A stretch of 40,256 nt of DNA from Oscillospiraceae bacterium (GCA_015063855.1 SVTI01000012.1:1-40256), one strand, 5' to 3'; positions 8,780 through 19,699 are shown, numbered from the stretch's first letter. Notes: generated from the sequence alone by a model not told the origin. Program-made: numbers and translations.

Positions 8780-10297
8780 ATGAAAAACAATATCTGTCTG
8801 AAGATCAATTTAAAGGAATTTTCCAAGCTTGATATCATGTACGGTGAACAGAGAGTGTATCGGGAAGATAATGTTGCTGTCGCTACTCTCGGTAACGTTT
8901 ATTCCCTTGAAGGAAAGAGAATAGATGCAAAGAATGTATACGAGCTCTATAAAGAGCATAGCTCCGATGTAAATACACAGCTCAACGGCGTATATACTGC
9001 ATTTATCTTTGATTTTAATGCCAAGAAGGGTTATGTATTCCAGGACTACATGGGTTTCAATCAGGCTGTTTATTACTATAACGATAACGGTATTCTCTAT
9101 ATTACAAATTCACTCAAGACAATCGTAAGAAATGTCGACAGAAAATGGAAATACAACTACAAAAACGTTGACACCTTTATCAAGGTGGGATTCTGTCCCA
9201 ACAGCGGCACTCTTATTGAGGGAATCAATAAGATCCACGGTAAGCACGCCCTCTTTATTAACGGTGAGAGCGTAAAGCTCAAAAAGATCAAGAGAGTTAA
9301 GGCTAAAAAGGAGACCGTAACCGAAGAGGACTACTTCAATGTAGTTAAGAAGCAGTGTGTCGATTGCGCTCATACCGACAGCCAGGGTTCTACTATCTCC
9401 TCGGGATATGATTCCAACTTTATACTTTATAATCTTACACAGAATTTTGATATGAATATCGATACCTTCTGTATCGGCGGTACCATCGGCAGAAACGAGG
9501 TTCCCGATTCCAAGGAGATATGCGATTATTACGATAATGTAACCTTCCATTCAAAGCTTGTAAACGGTTCAAGCTTCAGTATGCTTCCCGAGATCATCTA
9601 CGTTCTTGAGGGTGCGGTATATGAGGGCGGTATATTCCTTCAGTACGAACTTGCAAAGCTTGTAGCGGCTTCGGGTTGTAAGAATATTATGCTTGGTGAC
9701 TGTGCCGATCAGGTGCTCAACTTCCAGATGTATCACCCTGTATACGAGGCGCGTGATCGCTTTAAATACACATGGAAGATGCTTCCCGGCAGAATATTTA
9801 AGGGACTTCATTTCAGACCCTTCCGTGATGTTTACAGCATGGCATCCTATATCGTGTCAAAGAAGAACGGTATTATGATGAACTATTTTGATGTCAATCC
9901 CGAATATGTATATCTGCGTAAGGATATCTACCGTGTGGCTGAGAACTCCATTCAGATAGGCGAGAGACAGAAGGAATTTCATAAGAAGGTTATTCACAAT
10001 AAACTTCCGAAGGAGGTTCTTGACCATATTAAAAAGGTTCCCGGTGCTACAGAGTTAAAGGAACTCTTTATCGGTGAGGTAACCTTTGAGGAGGTCGAAG
10101 ACTTCTGCCGTAAGAGTGAATTCTACGAGGAAAAGAAATTTGCGGATAAGTTCTACGGTATTGATAACCTCGTTAAGATAGTTTATCTTGAGGTGTTTAA
10201 GAAGATGTTCCTTGAAAATAAAGAAAAGTATCTTACCGATGAATTCGGCGGCTTTGATATAACAGAGATACTTCCCGAGCTCAAGGGTGCGAAATAA
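8780..10297 (+). CDS. Asparagine-synthase-like protein, paralog 1
   Basis: PP-loop variant TISSGYDSNF, GDCADQVLNF; N-terminal Ntn-like region lacks Cys2. Confidence 0.75.
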   Translation: MKNNICLKINLKEFSKLDIMYGEQRVYREDNVAVATLGNVYSLEGKRIDAKNVYELYKEHSSDVNTQLNGVYTAFIFDFNAKKGYVFQDYMGFNQAVYYYNDNGILYITNSLKTIVRNVDRKWKYNYKNVDTFIKVGFCPNSGTLIEGINKIHGKHALFINGESVKLKKIKRVKAKKETVTEEDYFNVVKKQCVDCAHTDSQGSTISSGYDSNFILYNLTQNFDMNIDTFCIGGTIGRNEVPDSKEICDYYDNVTFHSKLVNGSSFSMLPEIIYVLEGAVYEGGIFLQYELAKLVAASGCKNIMLGDCADQVLNFQMYHPVYEARDRFKYTWKMLPGRIFKGLHFRPFRDVYSMASYIVSKKNGIMMNYFDVNPEYVYLRKDIYRVAENSIQIGERQKEFHKKVIHNKLPKEVLDHIKKVPGATELKELFIGEVTFEEVEDFCRKSEFYEEKKFADKFYGIDNLVKIVYLEVFKKMFLENKEKYLTDEFGGFDITEILPELKGAK

Positions 10298-10304
10298 GAG
10301 GCGG

Positions 10305-11822
10305 ATGATGGATAACAATATTTGTATTGTAATTGATTTTAATGACTATAGAGCTGTAAAAGCCCTCAACGGGGAAGAGAAGCTCTATACCAAGGATGAC
10401 GTAGCTGTCGCACTCCTCGGTAACTGCTATGACAGACAGGGCGGCAGACTTACTGCTGAGGGCGTTCATGCTCTTTATCTTGAATGCTCTGAGGATATAA
10501 GCTGCAAGCTTGACGGTATTTATACCGTTATGGTATTTGACTACCGTAAGCATAAGGCCTTTGTATTTCAGGATTTCTTCGGCTCTCAGCAGGCTATATT
10601 CTATTACAGCAACGGTGAGAGGATGTATATCACCAATTCTCTTCGCAATATAGTGACAAGCGAGAAGAGAGAATGGCGCATGAATAAGGAATCGGTAAAG
10701 CAGTTTATCCTTCGTGGATACAGCGCTGACAATAAGAGTCTTATCGAGACTATATACAAGATGCCGGGTAAGGGTTATTTAGCCGTTGACGTAGCAGCAC
10801 GAAGCCATACCATCAAGAAATATAAAAAAGAGCCTAATCCCAAGCGCGAGATAACGAGCGATATCTATAATAAGGTTATCGAAGATCAGGTAAGAGCTTG
10901 TCTGCATGATAAGATGGCTACCACCGTTTCTTCGGGCTATGACTCTAATTTCATTATTCATAATCTTAATAAGATGCTCGATAACCGTATCGACGGCTTC
11001 TGTATCGGCGGTGAGACCGGACAGAATGAAATTCCCGATGCCGAGAAGATCTGTGCATATTACGGTAATATAGATCTTCACACCAAGCGTATCGGCGGTG
11101 CCAGCCTTGATAAGTTCCCCGAGATAGTTTATGCTCTTGAGGGCTCTATGTATGAGAGAGGTATATTCCTTCAGTACGAGCTTGCAAAGTTAGTTCGCGA
11201 GCATGGGGTGGAGAATATTATTCTCGGTGAATCGGCTGACCAGGTACTCAACTTTGAAATGTATCATCCCTGGCATCAGAGAAAGAGTATTTTCGATTAT
11301 AACAGAAAGAATTTCTTCAAAAGATATTTCAAGGGTCTGCATTTCCGTCCCTACCGTACCGTTTATGATATGGCAACGTATATCGTTATTAAGAAGAACG
11401 GTATTATGATGAACTACTTCGGAGTTAATACCGAGTATCCGTATATGCGTAAGGAGTATATGAGGACCTGCGAAAACGCGGTAAAGATCGGAGAGAGAAA
11501 GAAGGAATACCATAAGAAGGTATTCAATGAGACTCTTCCCAAGGAGATTACCGATGTGGTACATAAGATGCCGGGTTCTACTGAGCTTAAGGACCTCTTC
11601 ATCGGTAAGATAAGCTATGAGGCAGTGCTTGAGCTTTGCTATAAGAGTGAGTTCTATAAAAAGAAAAAATTCGGCGATATCTATTATGAAATAGACAACT
11701 ATCTTAAGATAACCTATCTTGAGGTGTTCAAAAAGATGTTCATTGAAGAGCCGGACAAGTATCTTACCGACAGCTTCGGTGACTTTGAGCTTGGTGATCT
11801 TTTCCCCGAATTAATTAAATAG
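10305..11822 (+). CDS. Asparagine-synthase-like protein, paralog 2
   Basis: Collinear paralog of previous gene: TVSSGYDSNFI, GESADQVLNF, MYHP, GIMMNYF; start ATG 10305/10308 after AGAGGCGG. Confidence 0.75.
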   Translation: MMDNNICIVIDFNDYRAVKALNGEEKLYTKDDVAVALLGNCYDRQGGRLTAEGVHALYLECSEDISCKLDGIYTVMVFDYRKHKAFVFQDFFGSQQAIFYYSNGERMYITNSLRNIVTSEKREWRMNKESVKQFILRGYSADNKSLIETIYKMPGKGYLAVDVAARSHTIKKYKKEPNPKREITSDIYNKVIEDQVRACLHDKMATTVSSGYDSNFIIHNLNKMLDNRIDGFCIGGETGQNEIPDAEKICAYYGNIDLHTKRIGGASLDKFPEIVYALEGSMYERGIFLQYELAKLVREHGVENIILGESADQVLNFEMYHPWHQRKSIFDYNRKNFFKRYFKGLHFRPYRTVYDMATYIVIKKNGIMMNYFGVNTEYPYMRKEYMRTCENAVKIGERKKEYHKKVFNETLPKEITDVVHKMPGSTELKDLFIGKISYEAVLELCYKSEFYKKKKFGDIYYEIDNYLKITYLEVFKKMFIEEPDKYLTDSFGDFELGDLFPELIK

Positions 11823-11830
11823 TTTTTGAA

Positions 11831-11862
11831 AGCAGAGGGTATTTTATCCTCTGCTTCGTTTA
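11831..11862 (+). terminator. Probable terminator
   Basis: AGCAGAGG-GTATTTTAT-CCTCTGCT followed by TCGTTTA. Confidence 0.6.
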
Positions 11863-11920
11863 TTTATAATTTATTTAATATATTATAATATTAATGTTGC
11901 AGTAAAAATGAAAAATTTCA

Positions 11921-11949
11921 TTGACATACATAGCATTATAAGTTATAAT
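11921..11949 (+). promoter_or_regulatory. Sigma-A-type promoter for lepA
   Basis: TTGACA (11921-11926), 17 nt, TATAAT (11944-11949). Confidence 0.8.
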
Positions 11950-11991
11950 GATATATTATAATTAATCTAATTATGCTTAAAGGAGTCCCAA

Positions 11992-13800
11992 ATGTCAGAC
12001 AGACAGAAGAGGATCAGAAATTTTTCGATCATCGCACATATTGACCACGGTAAGTCTACCCTTGCAGACAGATTGCTTGAGAACACCGAAACCCTCACCA
12101 GCCGTGAGATGGAGGAACAGGTTCTTGACAATATGGATCTGGAGAGGGAAAGAGGTATTACCATAAAGGCAAGAGCCGTTAATATGCAGTATAAGGCTGA
12201 GGATGGAGAGATATATTCGCTTAACCTTATAGATACCCCCGGTCACGTTGACTTTAACTATGAGGTAAGCCGTTCGCTTAATGCCTGCGACGGTGCGCTT
12301 CTCGTTGTTGACGCATCTCAGGGTGTAGAGGCACAGACCCTTGGAAATGCTTATCTTGCCATAGATGCGGATCTTGAGATAGTTCCCGTCATCAATAAAA
12401 TAGATCTTCCTGCCGCAGACGTTGAGCGTGTGCGTTCAGAGATAGAGGACATTCTCGGTATTCTCGCAGAGGATTGTCCTGCTATATCCGCGAAGACCGG
12501 TGTTAATATCACCGATGTGCTTAAGAAGGTGGTTACAGATATTCCTGCTCCCAAGGGAGATGAGGATGCACCTCTTAAGGCGCTTATATTCGATTCTTAC
12601 TACGATCCCTATCTCGGAGTCGTGGTATACGTCCGTATTTTCGATGGCAAACTGAGAGCGGGTCAGCGTATCCGAATGATGAATACAGGTGCTGAGTTTG
12701 ACGTTATAGAGGTCGGTTATATGGCACCCTTCGGGCTTCAGAAGACTCAGGAGCTTTCTGCGGGTGAGGTTGGTTATATTACAGCCAGCATCAAGAACGT
12801 ACGTGATACCCGTGTAGGTGATACCATCACCACCGCGCAGAACGGTATTTCAGAGCCGCTTCCCGGCTTTAAGAAGGCTCTTCCCATGGTTTATTCGGGT
12901 ATATATCCTGCAGACGGAGCGAAGTACGACGATCTTCGTGATGCTCTTGAGAAGCTTCAGTTAAACGATGCATCCCTGCTCTTTGAGCCCGAAACCTCTG
13001 CTGCTCTCGGCTTCGGCTTCAGATGCGGCTTTCTCGGACTTCTTCATATGGAGATTATTCAGGAAAGACTCGAGAGAGAGTTTAATCTCGATCTTATTAC
13101 CACCGCGCCCAGCGTTATTTATAAGATAACCAAGACCGACGGCGAGATTCTCTATATAGATAATCCTACCAACTATCCCGATGTGGCAGAAATAGCCGAA
13201 TCGGCTGAGCCTATGGTCAAGGCAAATATAATTACCCCCGTTGATTACGTCGGAGGTATTATGGATCTCTGCCAGGACAGACGAGGTATCTTCCACGATA
13301 TGAAGTACCTTGACGAGACCAGAACAGAGCTTCATTATGAGCTTCCTCTTAATGAGATCGTATATGATTTCTTTGATGCTCTTAAAAGCAGAAGTAAGGG
13401 GTATGCCTCCCTTGACTATGAGCTTATCGGTCATAAGCCCAGCAAGCTTGTCAAGCTGGACATTCTCCTCAACGGAGAGATCGTGGATGCCCTCTCCTTT
13501 ATAGTTCACGTGGACAAGGCATACGGCAGAGCACGTAAGATCGCAGAGAAGCTTAAGGAAAACATACCGCGTCAGCTCTTTGAGGTTCCCGTACAGGCGG
13601 CAATCGGCGGTAAGGTTATAGCCCGCGAGACTGTTAAGGCGCTTCGTAAGGACGTACTTGCAAAATGCTATGGTGGTGATATTACCCGTAAGAAGAAGCT
13701 GCTCGAGAAGCAGAAGGAGGGTAAAAAGAAGATGCGTAAGTTAGGCTCTGTTGAGGTAACGCCCGAGGCGTTTATGGCAGTGCTTAAGCTTGACGAATAG
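11992..13800 (+). CDS. lepA: Elongation factor 4 (LepA)
   Basis: [41 protein letters not shown]-terminal [35 protein letters not shown]. Confidence 0.98.
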   Translation: MSDRQKRIRNFSIIAHIDHGKSTLADRLLENTETLTSREMEEQVLDNMDLERERGITIKARAVNMQYKAEDGEIYSLNLIDTPGHVDFNYEVSRSLNACDGALLVVDASQGVEAQTLGNAYLAIDADLEIVPVINKIDLPAADVERVRSEIEDILGILAEDCPAISAKTGVNITDVLKKVVTDIPAPKGDEDAPLKALIFDSYYDPYLGVVVYVRIFDGKLRAGQRIRMMNTGAEFDVIEVGYMAPFGLQKTQELSAGEVGYITASIKNVRDTRVGDTITTAQNGISEPLPGFKKALPMVYSGIYPADGAKYDDLRDALEKLQLNDASLLFEPETSAALGFGFRCGFLGLLHMEIIQERLEREFNLDLITTAPSVIYKITKTDGEILYIDNPTNYPDVAEIAESAEPMVKANIITPVDYVGGIMDLCQDRRGIFHDMKYLDETRTELHYELPLNEIVYDFFDALKSRSKGYASLDYELIGHKPSKLVKLDILLNGEIVDALSFIVHVDKAYGRARKIAEKLKENIPRQLFEVPVQAAIGGKVIARETVKALRKDVLAKCYGGDITRKKKLLEKQKEGKKKMRKLGSVEVTPEAFMAVLKLDE

Positions 13801-13807
13801 GAGACGG

Positions 13808-14992
13808 ATGATGAAGAGATTAGGATTATATGTACATTTTCCCTTTTGCTTGCACAAGTGTGCTTACTGTGATTTCTATTCGATCACGGATCACGAACGT
13901 ATAAGCGATTATATAGATGCGCTCATGCTTCAGTGTAACGACTATGCTACAGCGGCTGAGCCTTATGCAATAGACAGTATCTTTTTCGGCGGAGGTACCC
14001 CCTCTATTATTCCCGCAAAGTATATGCATGAGTTTATCGATTGTGTATACGAAAAATTCAACGTAAGCGTTAATGCTGAGTTTACAATGGAGGTAAACCC
14101 CGCTACGGTTAAGCTTCCTCAGTTAAGGAAGCTTTATAAGGCAGGCGTTAACCGTATCAGCATCGGTGCTCAGTCAGCTTGTGATAACGAGCTTAAGGCA
14201 CTCTCAAGAATTCATAATTATGAGGAATTTGAGGAATGTTTCAGAACGGTTCGTAAGGCAGGTTTTGAAAACATCAATGTTGATATTATGTACGGTATAC
14301 CCGAGCAGACCTTTGACAGCTTCTGTACCACTCTTGAAAAGATAGTGGCTCTTGATCCCGAGCATATCTCCCTCTATAACCTTAAGATCGAGGAAAATAC
14401 CCCCTTTGGCAAGATGGGAGATTCCCTTGTGCTTCCCGATGAGGACGAGGAGTACAGAATGTACGAATACGCTATAGAATATCTTTCCTCCCACGGTTAC
14501 GATCAGTATGAGATCAGCAATTTTGCAAAGAAGGGTAAGGAATGTGTTCATAATCTTAAATATTGGACCTGCAGTGAATATCTCGGCTTAGGTACAGGCG
14601 CACATTCATATTTCATAAATACACGTTTTTCTTTTATCAAGGATGTAAATGCATTCATTTCCACCCTTAAGGATCTTGATGATGACAGAAAGCTCACAGA
14701 CGAGAACTATACCATCAATCCCGAGGAAAGGGTAGGTGAGTATATCATGCTCAGTCTCAGACTCAAGCAGGGTATCAATCTCGTGGAATTTGAGCGTGTA
14801 TTCGGTGTAGATTTTGAGATGATGTTCTCGGATCTTCTTCCTGTATATATTGAAAACGGATTTATGGAGAAGACCGCAGTAGGCTATGCTTTTACTACCA
14901 AGGGAATGTATGTGAGCAATTATATTTTATCCACCATGCTTGATTTCTCATCTTCCATTGATGAGAATATCGCTAACGGCTCGGATAAATAA
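13808..14992 (+). CDS. hemW: Radical SAM heme chaperone HemW-like
   Basis: LGLYVHFPFCLHKCAYCDFYS, FFGGGTPS, GLGTGAHSYF; follows lepA. Confidence 0.93.
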   Translation: MMKRLGLYVHFPFCLHKCAYCDFYSITDHERISDYIDALMLQCNDYATAAEPYAIDSIFFGGGTPSIIPAKYMHEFIDCVYEKFNVSVNAEFTMEVNPATVKLPQLRKLYKAGVNRISIGAQSACDNELKALSRIHNYEEFEECFRTVRKAGFENINVDIMYGIPEQTFDSFCTTLEKIVALDPEHISLYNLKIEENTPFGKMGDSLVLPDEDEEYRMYEYAIEYLSSHGYDQYEISNFAKKGKECVHNLKYWTCSEYLGLGTGAHSYFINTRFSFIKDVNAFISTLKDLDDDRKLTDENYTINPEERVGEYIMLSLRLKQGINLVEFERVFGVDFEMMFSDLLPVYIENGFMEKTAVGYAFTTKGMYVSNYILSTMLDFSSSIDENIANGSDK

Positions 14993-15010
14993 TACTATTA
15001 TAAAATGACC

Positions 15011-15039
15011 TTAACGCCCGAAGCTTTATTCGGGCGTTA
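15011..15039 (+). terminator. Strong stem-loop downstream of hemW
   Basis: TAACGCCCGAA-GCTTTA-TTCGGGCGTTA; weak U-tract. Confidence 0.55.
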
Positions 15040-15063
15040 TATACTATGAAGGGAGAAAAAGTA

Positions 15064-16584
15064 ATGAAGAAATTACTGGGAGTATTATTCGGTCGGCAGT
15101 TTATAATAACCTTTTTATTGTTGCTTCAGGCAGCCTTTCTGCTTGGACTGATACTCTTTAAGGGAACAACTCTTGTCTTTGTAGCTCTGTATTTACTGAG
15201 TCTTTTTATAGTATTATACGTGGTAAACAGACGGGATAAGCCCGCTTATAAGATAGTATGGATAATAACTATGCTGTCGATACCTCTTTTCGGGGGACTT
15301 ATGTATCTTGTCCTTAACTGGCAGACCAGATCGGGACGGTTCCGTAAATATGCACGTAAGACGGATATGGAGGCAAAGAGCTATCTTCCCGTAAACGAGG
15401 AGGTCGTGAATGGCTTTATTAAGAATAACCTAAGACATGCGCCGAAGGTGAATTATCTTACAAGATATGCCGGTTATCCTATATATACCAACAGCCGGAC
15501 CCAATATCTTTCACCGGGCGAGACCTTTTTCCCCGTATTCCTCGAGGAGTTGAAAAAGGCGGAAAAATATATCTTTCTTGAGTTTTTTATTCTCTCTCAG
15601 GGGCGTGTGTGGGATGAGACTTTTGCCATTCTCTGCGATAAGGTGAAGGCGGGTGTTGAGGTTCGTCTTATGTACGACGATATGGGCTGTATGACCGGAC
15701 TCCCAAAGGGCTTTGAGAATGATTTAAAGGAGAAGGGAATAAAGGTGACGGTATTTAACCGATTCAGACCCTTCTGGTCATCTCTTCAGAATAACCGTGA
15801 CCACCGAAAGATAGTTATTATAGACGGTAAGACAGCGATAACGGGCGGTATCAATCTTGCGGATGAATATATCAATGAGAAGGAGCGCTTCGGCTATTGG
15901 AAGGATTGTGCTGCAATCGTCAGAGGAGAGGCTGTTCGTAGCTTTGTTGTAATGTTTATGCACCTTTGGACCGCAACGAATATGATATATGAGAACTATA
16001 ACGATTATATCTGCGATATTCCCAAAGGAAGCTATGATGACGGATATTATCTTCCCTATGCTGATGCTCCAAATGACGATGAGAACGTCTGTGAGCACGT
16101 ATATATGCAGATAATAAACAATGCCAAGGATTACGTGTATATCGAGACACCCTATTTCATTGTTGATGACAGTATGCTGTCAGCCTTGATGCTGGCGGCA
16201 AAAAGCGGCGTTGATATCCGTATCATAACACCGGAGATACCTGATAAAAAGCTTGTCCACATGGCTACCCGCTCTTACTATCAATCGCTGATTTCCGCAG
16301 GAGTACGTGTTTATGAATATACTCCCGGCTTTATTCATTCAAAGATAGTCATAAGCGATGACGATACCGCGACCATAGGTACTGCAAATTTTGATTTCAG
16401 AAGCCTTTATCTTCATTATGAGTGTGGTGAGCTTATCTTTTCCTCCTCTGCCGTTGATGAGATGAAAAGGGATTTTCTCGATACTCTGACTCTCTGTCGC
16501 GAGATAACAAAAAACGATATCAAGCGTAATGTTTTCGTCAGATTGGGACAGAGCTTTCTGCGAATTATAGCACCTTTGCTCTGA
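15064..16584 (+). CDS. cls: Cardiolipin synthase (PLD family)
   Basis: Two HKD-type motifs: HRKIVIIDGKTAITGGIN and HSKIVISDDDTATIGTANFDFRS; N-terminal TM helices. Confidence 0.93.
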   Translation: MKKLLGVLFGRQFIITFLLLLQAAFLLGLILFKGTTLVFVALYLLSLFIVLYVVNRRDKPAYKIVWIITMLSIPLFGGLMYLVLNWQTRSGRFRKYARKTDMEAKSYLPVNEEVVNGFIKNNLRHAPKVNYLTRYAGYPIYTNSRTQYLSPGETFFPVFLEELKKAEKYIFLEFFILSQGRVWDETFAILCDKVKAGVEVRLMYDDMGCMTGLPKGFENDLKEKGIKVTVFNRFRPFWSSLQNNRDHRKIVIIDGKTAITGGINLADEYINEKERFGYWKDCAAIVRGEAVRSFVVMFMHLWTATNMIYENYNDYICDIPKGSYDDGYYLPYADAPNDDENVCEHVYMQIINNAKDYVYIETPYFIVDDSMLSALMLAAKSGVDIRIITPEIPDKKLVHMATRSYYQSLISAGVRVYEYTPGFIHSKIVISDDDTATIGTANFDFRSLYLHYECGELIFSSSAVDEMKRDFLDTLTLCREITKNDIKRNVFVRLGQSFLRIIAPLL

Positions 16585-16711
16585 CCCTGTATTTCGAAAA
16601 ATATTCCAACCCATATATTACATTTGATTTCGACCTCCTTTTAATGTTAGAATAGTATATCCGTTAAATAACGGAGACAAATACTATGCGAACAGAAAAG
16701 GAGGTATTTTT

Positions 16712-17521
16712 ATGTTCGGAAAAAGACTTGCTATGTTGATTATAACAGTTGTATCGCTGATGGCGGTAACCTGTGTTCCCGCCAATGCTCTGACTCTTAA
16801 TGTAAACGGTAACTACCTTGACTGCTATGCAGAAAACGGTATCTCGTATACCTCGGTGAGACGGTTTGCCGAGCTTTACGGCGGATATGACGTAGAGTGG
16901 GACCAAGGTAGTAAGGTAGCGAATATAAGCGGAAACGGACTTGACCTTGACGTATATCTCGGCAGATATTATTCTGTTGCAAATGACAGAGTCCTTATGC
17001 GTGACGGTATCAATACAAGCAGGGATGGACGGGTATATGCCCCGGTGACCGTTCTTGCCGAGGCTGTTGGTGCAAGGGCTGTATGGGAGCCTTCTACAGA
17101 CAGCGTTGTTGTCAGCGGTGGCGGCGCTGCTCTGACACATGGGACAAGCTATTATAACAGTGAAGATCTGTATTGGCTTTCCCGCATCATTCAGGCGGAA
17201 AGCGGAGGCGAGAGCTTTATGGGGAAGTGTGCCGTAGGTAACGTCGTGCTTAACCGTGTTGCCGATCCACAGTATCCCTCGACGGTAAAAGGTGTAATAT
17301 TCGATACGAAATACGGAGTACAGTTTACCCCAAGTGCCAATGGTACCATATATAACACTCCCTCCGAGGAAAGTGTACTTGCCGCAAAGGCGTGTCTTGA
17401 CGGCTTCTCAAGGTCGGACAAGATCCTGTATTTTCTTAATCCGAGAATAGCACAAAGCAACTGGATAGTAAATAACAAAAAATATATGTTTACTATCGGA
17501 AATCATGATTTCTATGCTTAA
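16712..17521 (+). CDS. Secreted cell-wall hydrolase (SleB/CwlJ type) with N-terminal copper-amine-oxidase-N-like domain
   Basis: Signal peptide; duplicated VNGNYLDCYAENGISYTSVRRFAELYG / DGRVYAPVTVLAEAVGARAVWE; LSRIIQAESGGESFMGKCAVGNVVLNRV. Confidence 0.88.
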   Translation: MFGKRLAMLIITVVSLMAVTCVPANALTLNVNGNYLDCYAENGISYTSVRRFAELYGGYDVEWDQGSKVANISGNGLDLDVYLGRYYSVANDRVLMRDGINTSRDGRVYAPVTVLAEAVGARAVWEPSTDSVVVSGGGAALTHGTSYYNSEDLYWLSRIIQAESGGESFMGKCAVGNVVLNRVADPQYPSTVKGVIFDTKYGVQFTPSANGTIYNTPSEESVLAAKACLDGFSRSDKILYFLNPRIAQSNWIVNNKKYMFTIGNHDFYA

Positions 17522-17584
17522 TTAATTATCCTTATACATAATCACCAAATTTTAATTAGGCTTTCTAATCCTTATATAAAGCTA

Positions 17585-17630
17585 TTGAAATAGAGATAAT
17601 AGTTTGATATAATTAGATATCAAACTATTA
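17585..17630 (+). promoter_or_regulatory. Promoter with overlapping 14-bp palindromic operator
   Basis: TTGAAA (17585-17590)-17-TATAAT (17608-17613); perfect inverted repeat TAATAGTTTGATAT-AATTAG-ATATCAAACTATTA (17597-17630). Confidence 0.85.
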
Positions 17631-17643
17631 TGAGGTGATTGTT

Positions 17644-19641
17644 ATGGGTCCCGGTATGGGAATGGGAAGACCTCCGTGGGAGATAAATGACGGGCTTAAG
17701 CCAAAGAAACCCACCAAGCCTTCTGAGGTGCTTCCTTATTTAAAAAAGGTTTTGGGCGGATTTTTCAAGAGACTTTTCTATATATTCGGATTGGTATGGG
17801 AGGCAAAGCCCATTCTGCTCTTTGTTATGATATTTATGGCTGTATTCAACGGTGTTATGCCTGTTGTCGGCTCATATATATCGGCAAATCTTCTTAATTC
17901 GCTTTCCTCTCTTTTTACAGGCAGCAGAGAACTGAGTGAGGCTGAGCTTGCAAAGCTGATCATAGTACCTTTAGCTTTGCAGTTTGGATATCTTTTCTTT
18001 ACAAGGCTTGTAAATGCGGTAAGCGGTATGATAACGAGCATATCGGGTGAGGTCGTAACCAATCACGTTAAGGTCAAGATCATGAAGAAGGCTAAGGAGA
18101 TCGACCTTGCCAGATACGATATGCCCGAGTTTTATGAGAAGCTGGAGAATGCCAATCGCGAGGCAGGTATGCGTCCGATACATATTCTCAACTCCACCTT
18201 CAGTCTGGTATCGAATATCATCAGTATAGTGAGCTATATTCTGATACTTATAGCTATATCCCCCTTTGCACCCCTTATCGTTATAGTGATATCGGTACCG
18301 AGTGCGATAATTACTTTCGTATATAAAAAGAAGAATTTCCAATATATGCGCCATCGCTCCAAGGACAGAAGACAGATGGCATATTATTCAGAGGTTCAGG
18401 TCAATAAGGATCTCGTTAAGGAGGTCAAGCTCTTCGGTCTCTCGGATACCTTCGTCGATAGATATAACGGAGTTTTTAAAAGCTATTTCAAGGGATTGAA
18501 GAAGCTTATCGTGGGAGAGGGTGTATGGAATGTAGGTATGACCCTCTTTACAACGGTTGTAAATTGCGGCTTGTTCTTCTATATTGCATACAATGTGTAT
18601 AAAGGAAATGGGCAGATAGGTGATTATTCGCTTTATACGGGCGCACTTACGTCTATTTCAAGCGGTGTTACTACCCTTGTCAACGTGATATCCCAGGTAT
18701 ATGAAGGCTCGCTCTTTATAGATAATCTGATAGTCTTTATGAATGAGAAAAAGACTATAACGTCTATTCTTGCCGAGCCTGCACCCTTAAAGCGGCATTG
18801 CGGACATACCCTCGAGCTTCGCGACGTTTCCTTCAGATATCCCGGTACAAGCCGTGACGTGCTGAAAAACATCAATCTTACCATAGAGCCGGGAGATACC
18901 GTTGTTATGGTCGGCCTCAACGGTGCAGGCAAGACCACACTTATCAAGCTTCTTACACGCCTTTACGATCCTACCGAGGGTGTTATACTGCTTGACGGTC
19001 ATGATATACGTGAGTATGACGTGGACGAGCTCTATAAGATGTACGGTATCATATTCCAGGACTTCGGAAAGTATGCGGTAAGCGTTAAAGAGAATATAGC
19101 CTTCGGTAATATAGAGAAGGGAATAGTTGACAGCGAGGTAGTAAAGGCGGCGGGTGCAAGTAATGCCGATGAGTATATCGAGCAGCTGCCCCAAAAGTAC
19201 GATACTCCCCTTATGAGATATTTTGAATCTGACGGTATTGAGCTATCGATCGGACAGTGGCAGAAGCTCTCTATAGCCAGAGCCTTCTACAGCGATTCGG
19301 ATATTCTTATCCTCGATGAGCCTACCGCTTCTCTCGATGCGATAGCAGAGCAGGAGGTGTTCAGTCAGTTTGATAAGCTGAGAAAGGACAAGACTACAAT
19401 ATTCGTTTCCCACCGTCTCTCCAGCGCCACCGTAGCATCAAAAATACTGGTGCTGTCTGAAGGTGAGCTCATAGAACAGGGTAACCATGAGGAGCTTATG
19501 GCGAAGAAGGGTGAATATTACCGTCTTTTCTCCACTCAGGCGAAGCGTTATATTTCCTCTGCGGCTGAAGAAATAAATGACGGCAAAATGCCTTTGTTTC
19601 CTACGAAAGGGAAGGGATTTCCCCCGAAAAGGTTTGATTGA
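17644..19641 (+). CDS. ABC transporter, fused permease/ATPase (exporter type)
   Basis: TM domain plus VGLNGAGKTTLIKLL, IGQWQKLSIARA, ILILDEPTASLDA. Start ATG 17644. Confidence 0.92.
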   Translation: MGPGMGMGRPPWEINDGLKPKKPTKPSEVLPYLKKVLGGFFKRLFYIFGLVWEAKPILLFVMIFMAVFNGVMPVVGSYISANLLNSLSSLFTGSRELSEAELAKLIIVPLALQFGYLFFTRLVNAVSGMITSISGEVVTNHVKVKIMKKAKEIDLARYDMPEFYEKLENANREAGMRPIHILNSTFSLVSNIISIVSYILILIAISPFAPLIVIVISVPSAIITFVYKKKNFQYMRHRSKDRRQMAYYSEVQVNKDLVKEVKLFGLSDTFVDRYNGVFKSYFKGLKKLIVGEGVWNVGMTLFTTVVNCGLFFYIAYNVYKGNGQIGDYSLYTGALTSISSGVTTLVNVISQVYEGSLFIDNLIVFMNEKKTITSILAEPAPLKRHCGHTLELRDVSFRYPGTSRDVLKNINLTIEPGDTVVMVGLNGAGKTTLIKLLTRLYDPTEGVILLDGHDIREYDVDELYKMYGIIFQDFGKYAVSVKENIAFGNIEKGIVDSEVVKAAGASNADEYIEQLPQKYDTPLMRYFESDGIELSIGQWQKLSIARAFYSDSDILILDEPTASLDAIAEQEVFSQFDKLRKDKTTIFVSHRLSSATVASKILVLSEGELIEQGNHEELMAKKGEYYRLFSTQAKRYISSAAEEINDGKMPLFPTKGKGFPPKRFD

Positions 19642-19699
19642 CGAAGCATTAAGAAGAAGTCTGGAACCTTAACGGCTTGTATTTGTTGATAAAAAAAGT

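Noticed and set aside
8780-11822. Lasso-peptide biosynthetic cluster
   Set aside because: Asparagine-synthase-like proteins resemble the cyclase fold, but no precursor peptide, RRE or transglutaminase-type protease is nearby.
16633-16705. ACCTCCTTTT (16633-16642) perfectly complementary to the SD AAAAGGAGGT (16696-16705) of the SleB-like gene, suggesting an RBS switch
   Set aside because: A plausible promoter TTGATT (16624-16629)-17-TAGAAT (16647-16652) would put the anti-SD in the promoter spacer, so it would not be transcribed. Without TSS data it is not supportable.
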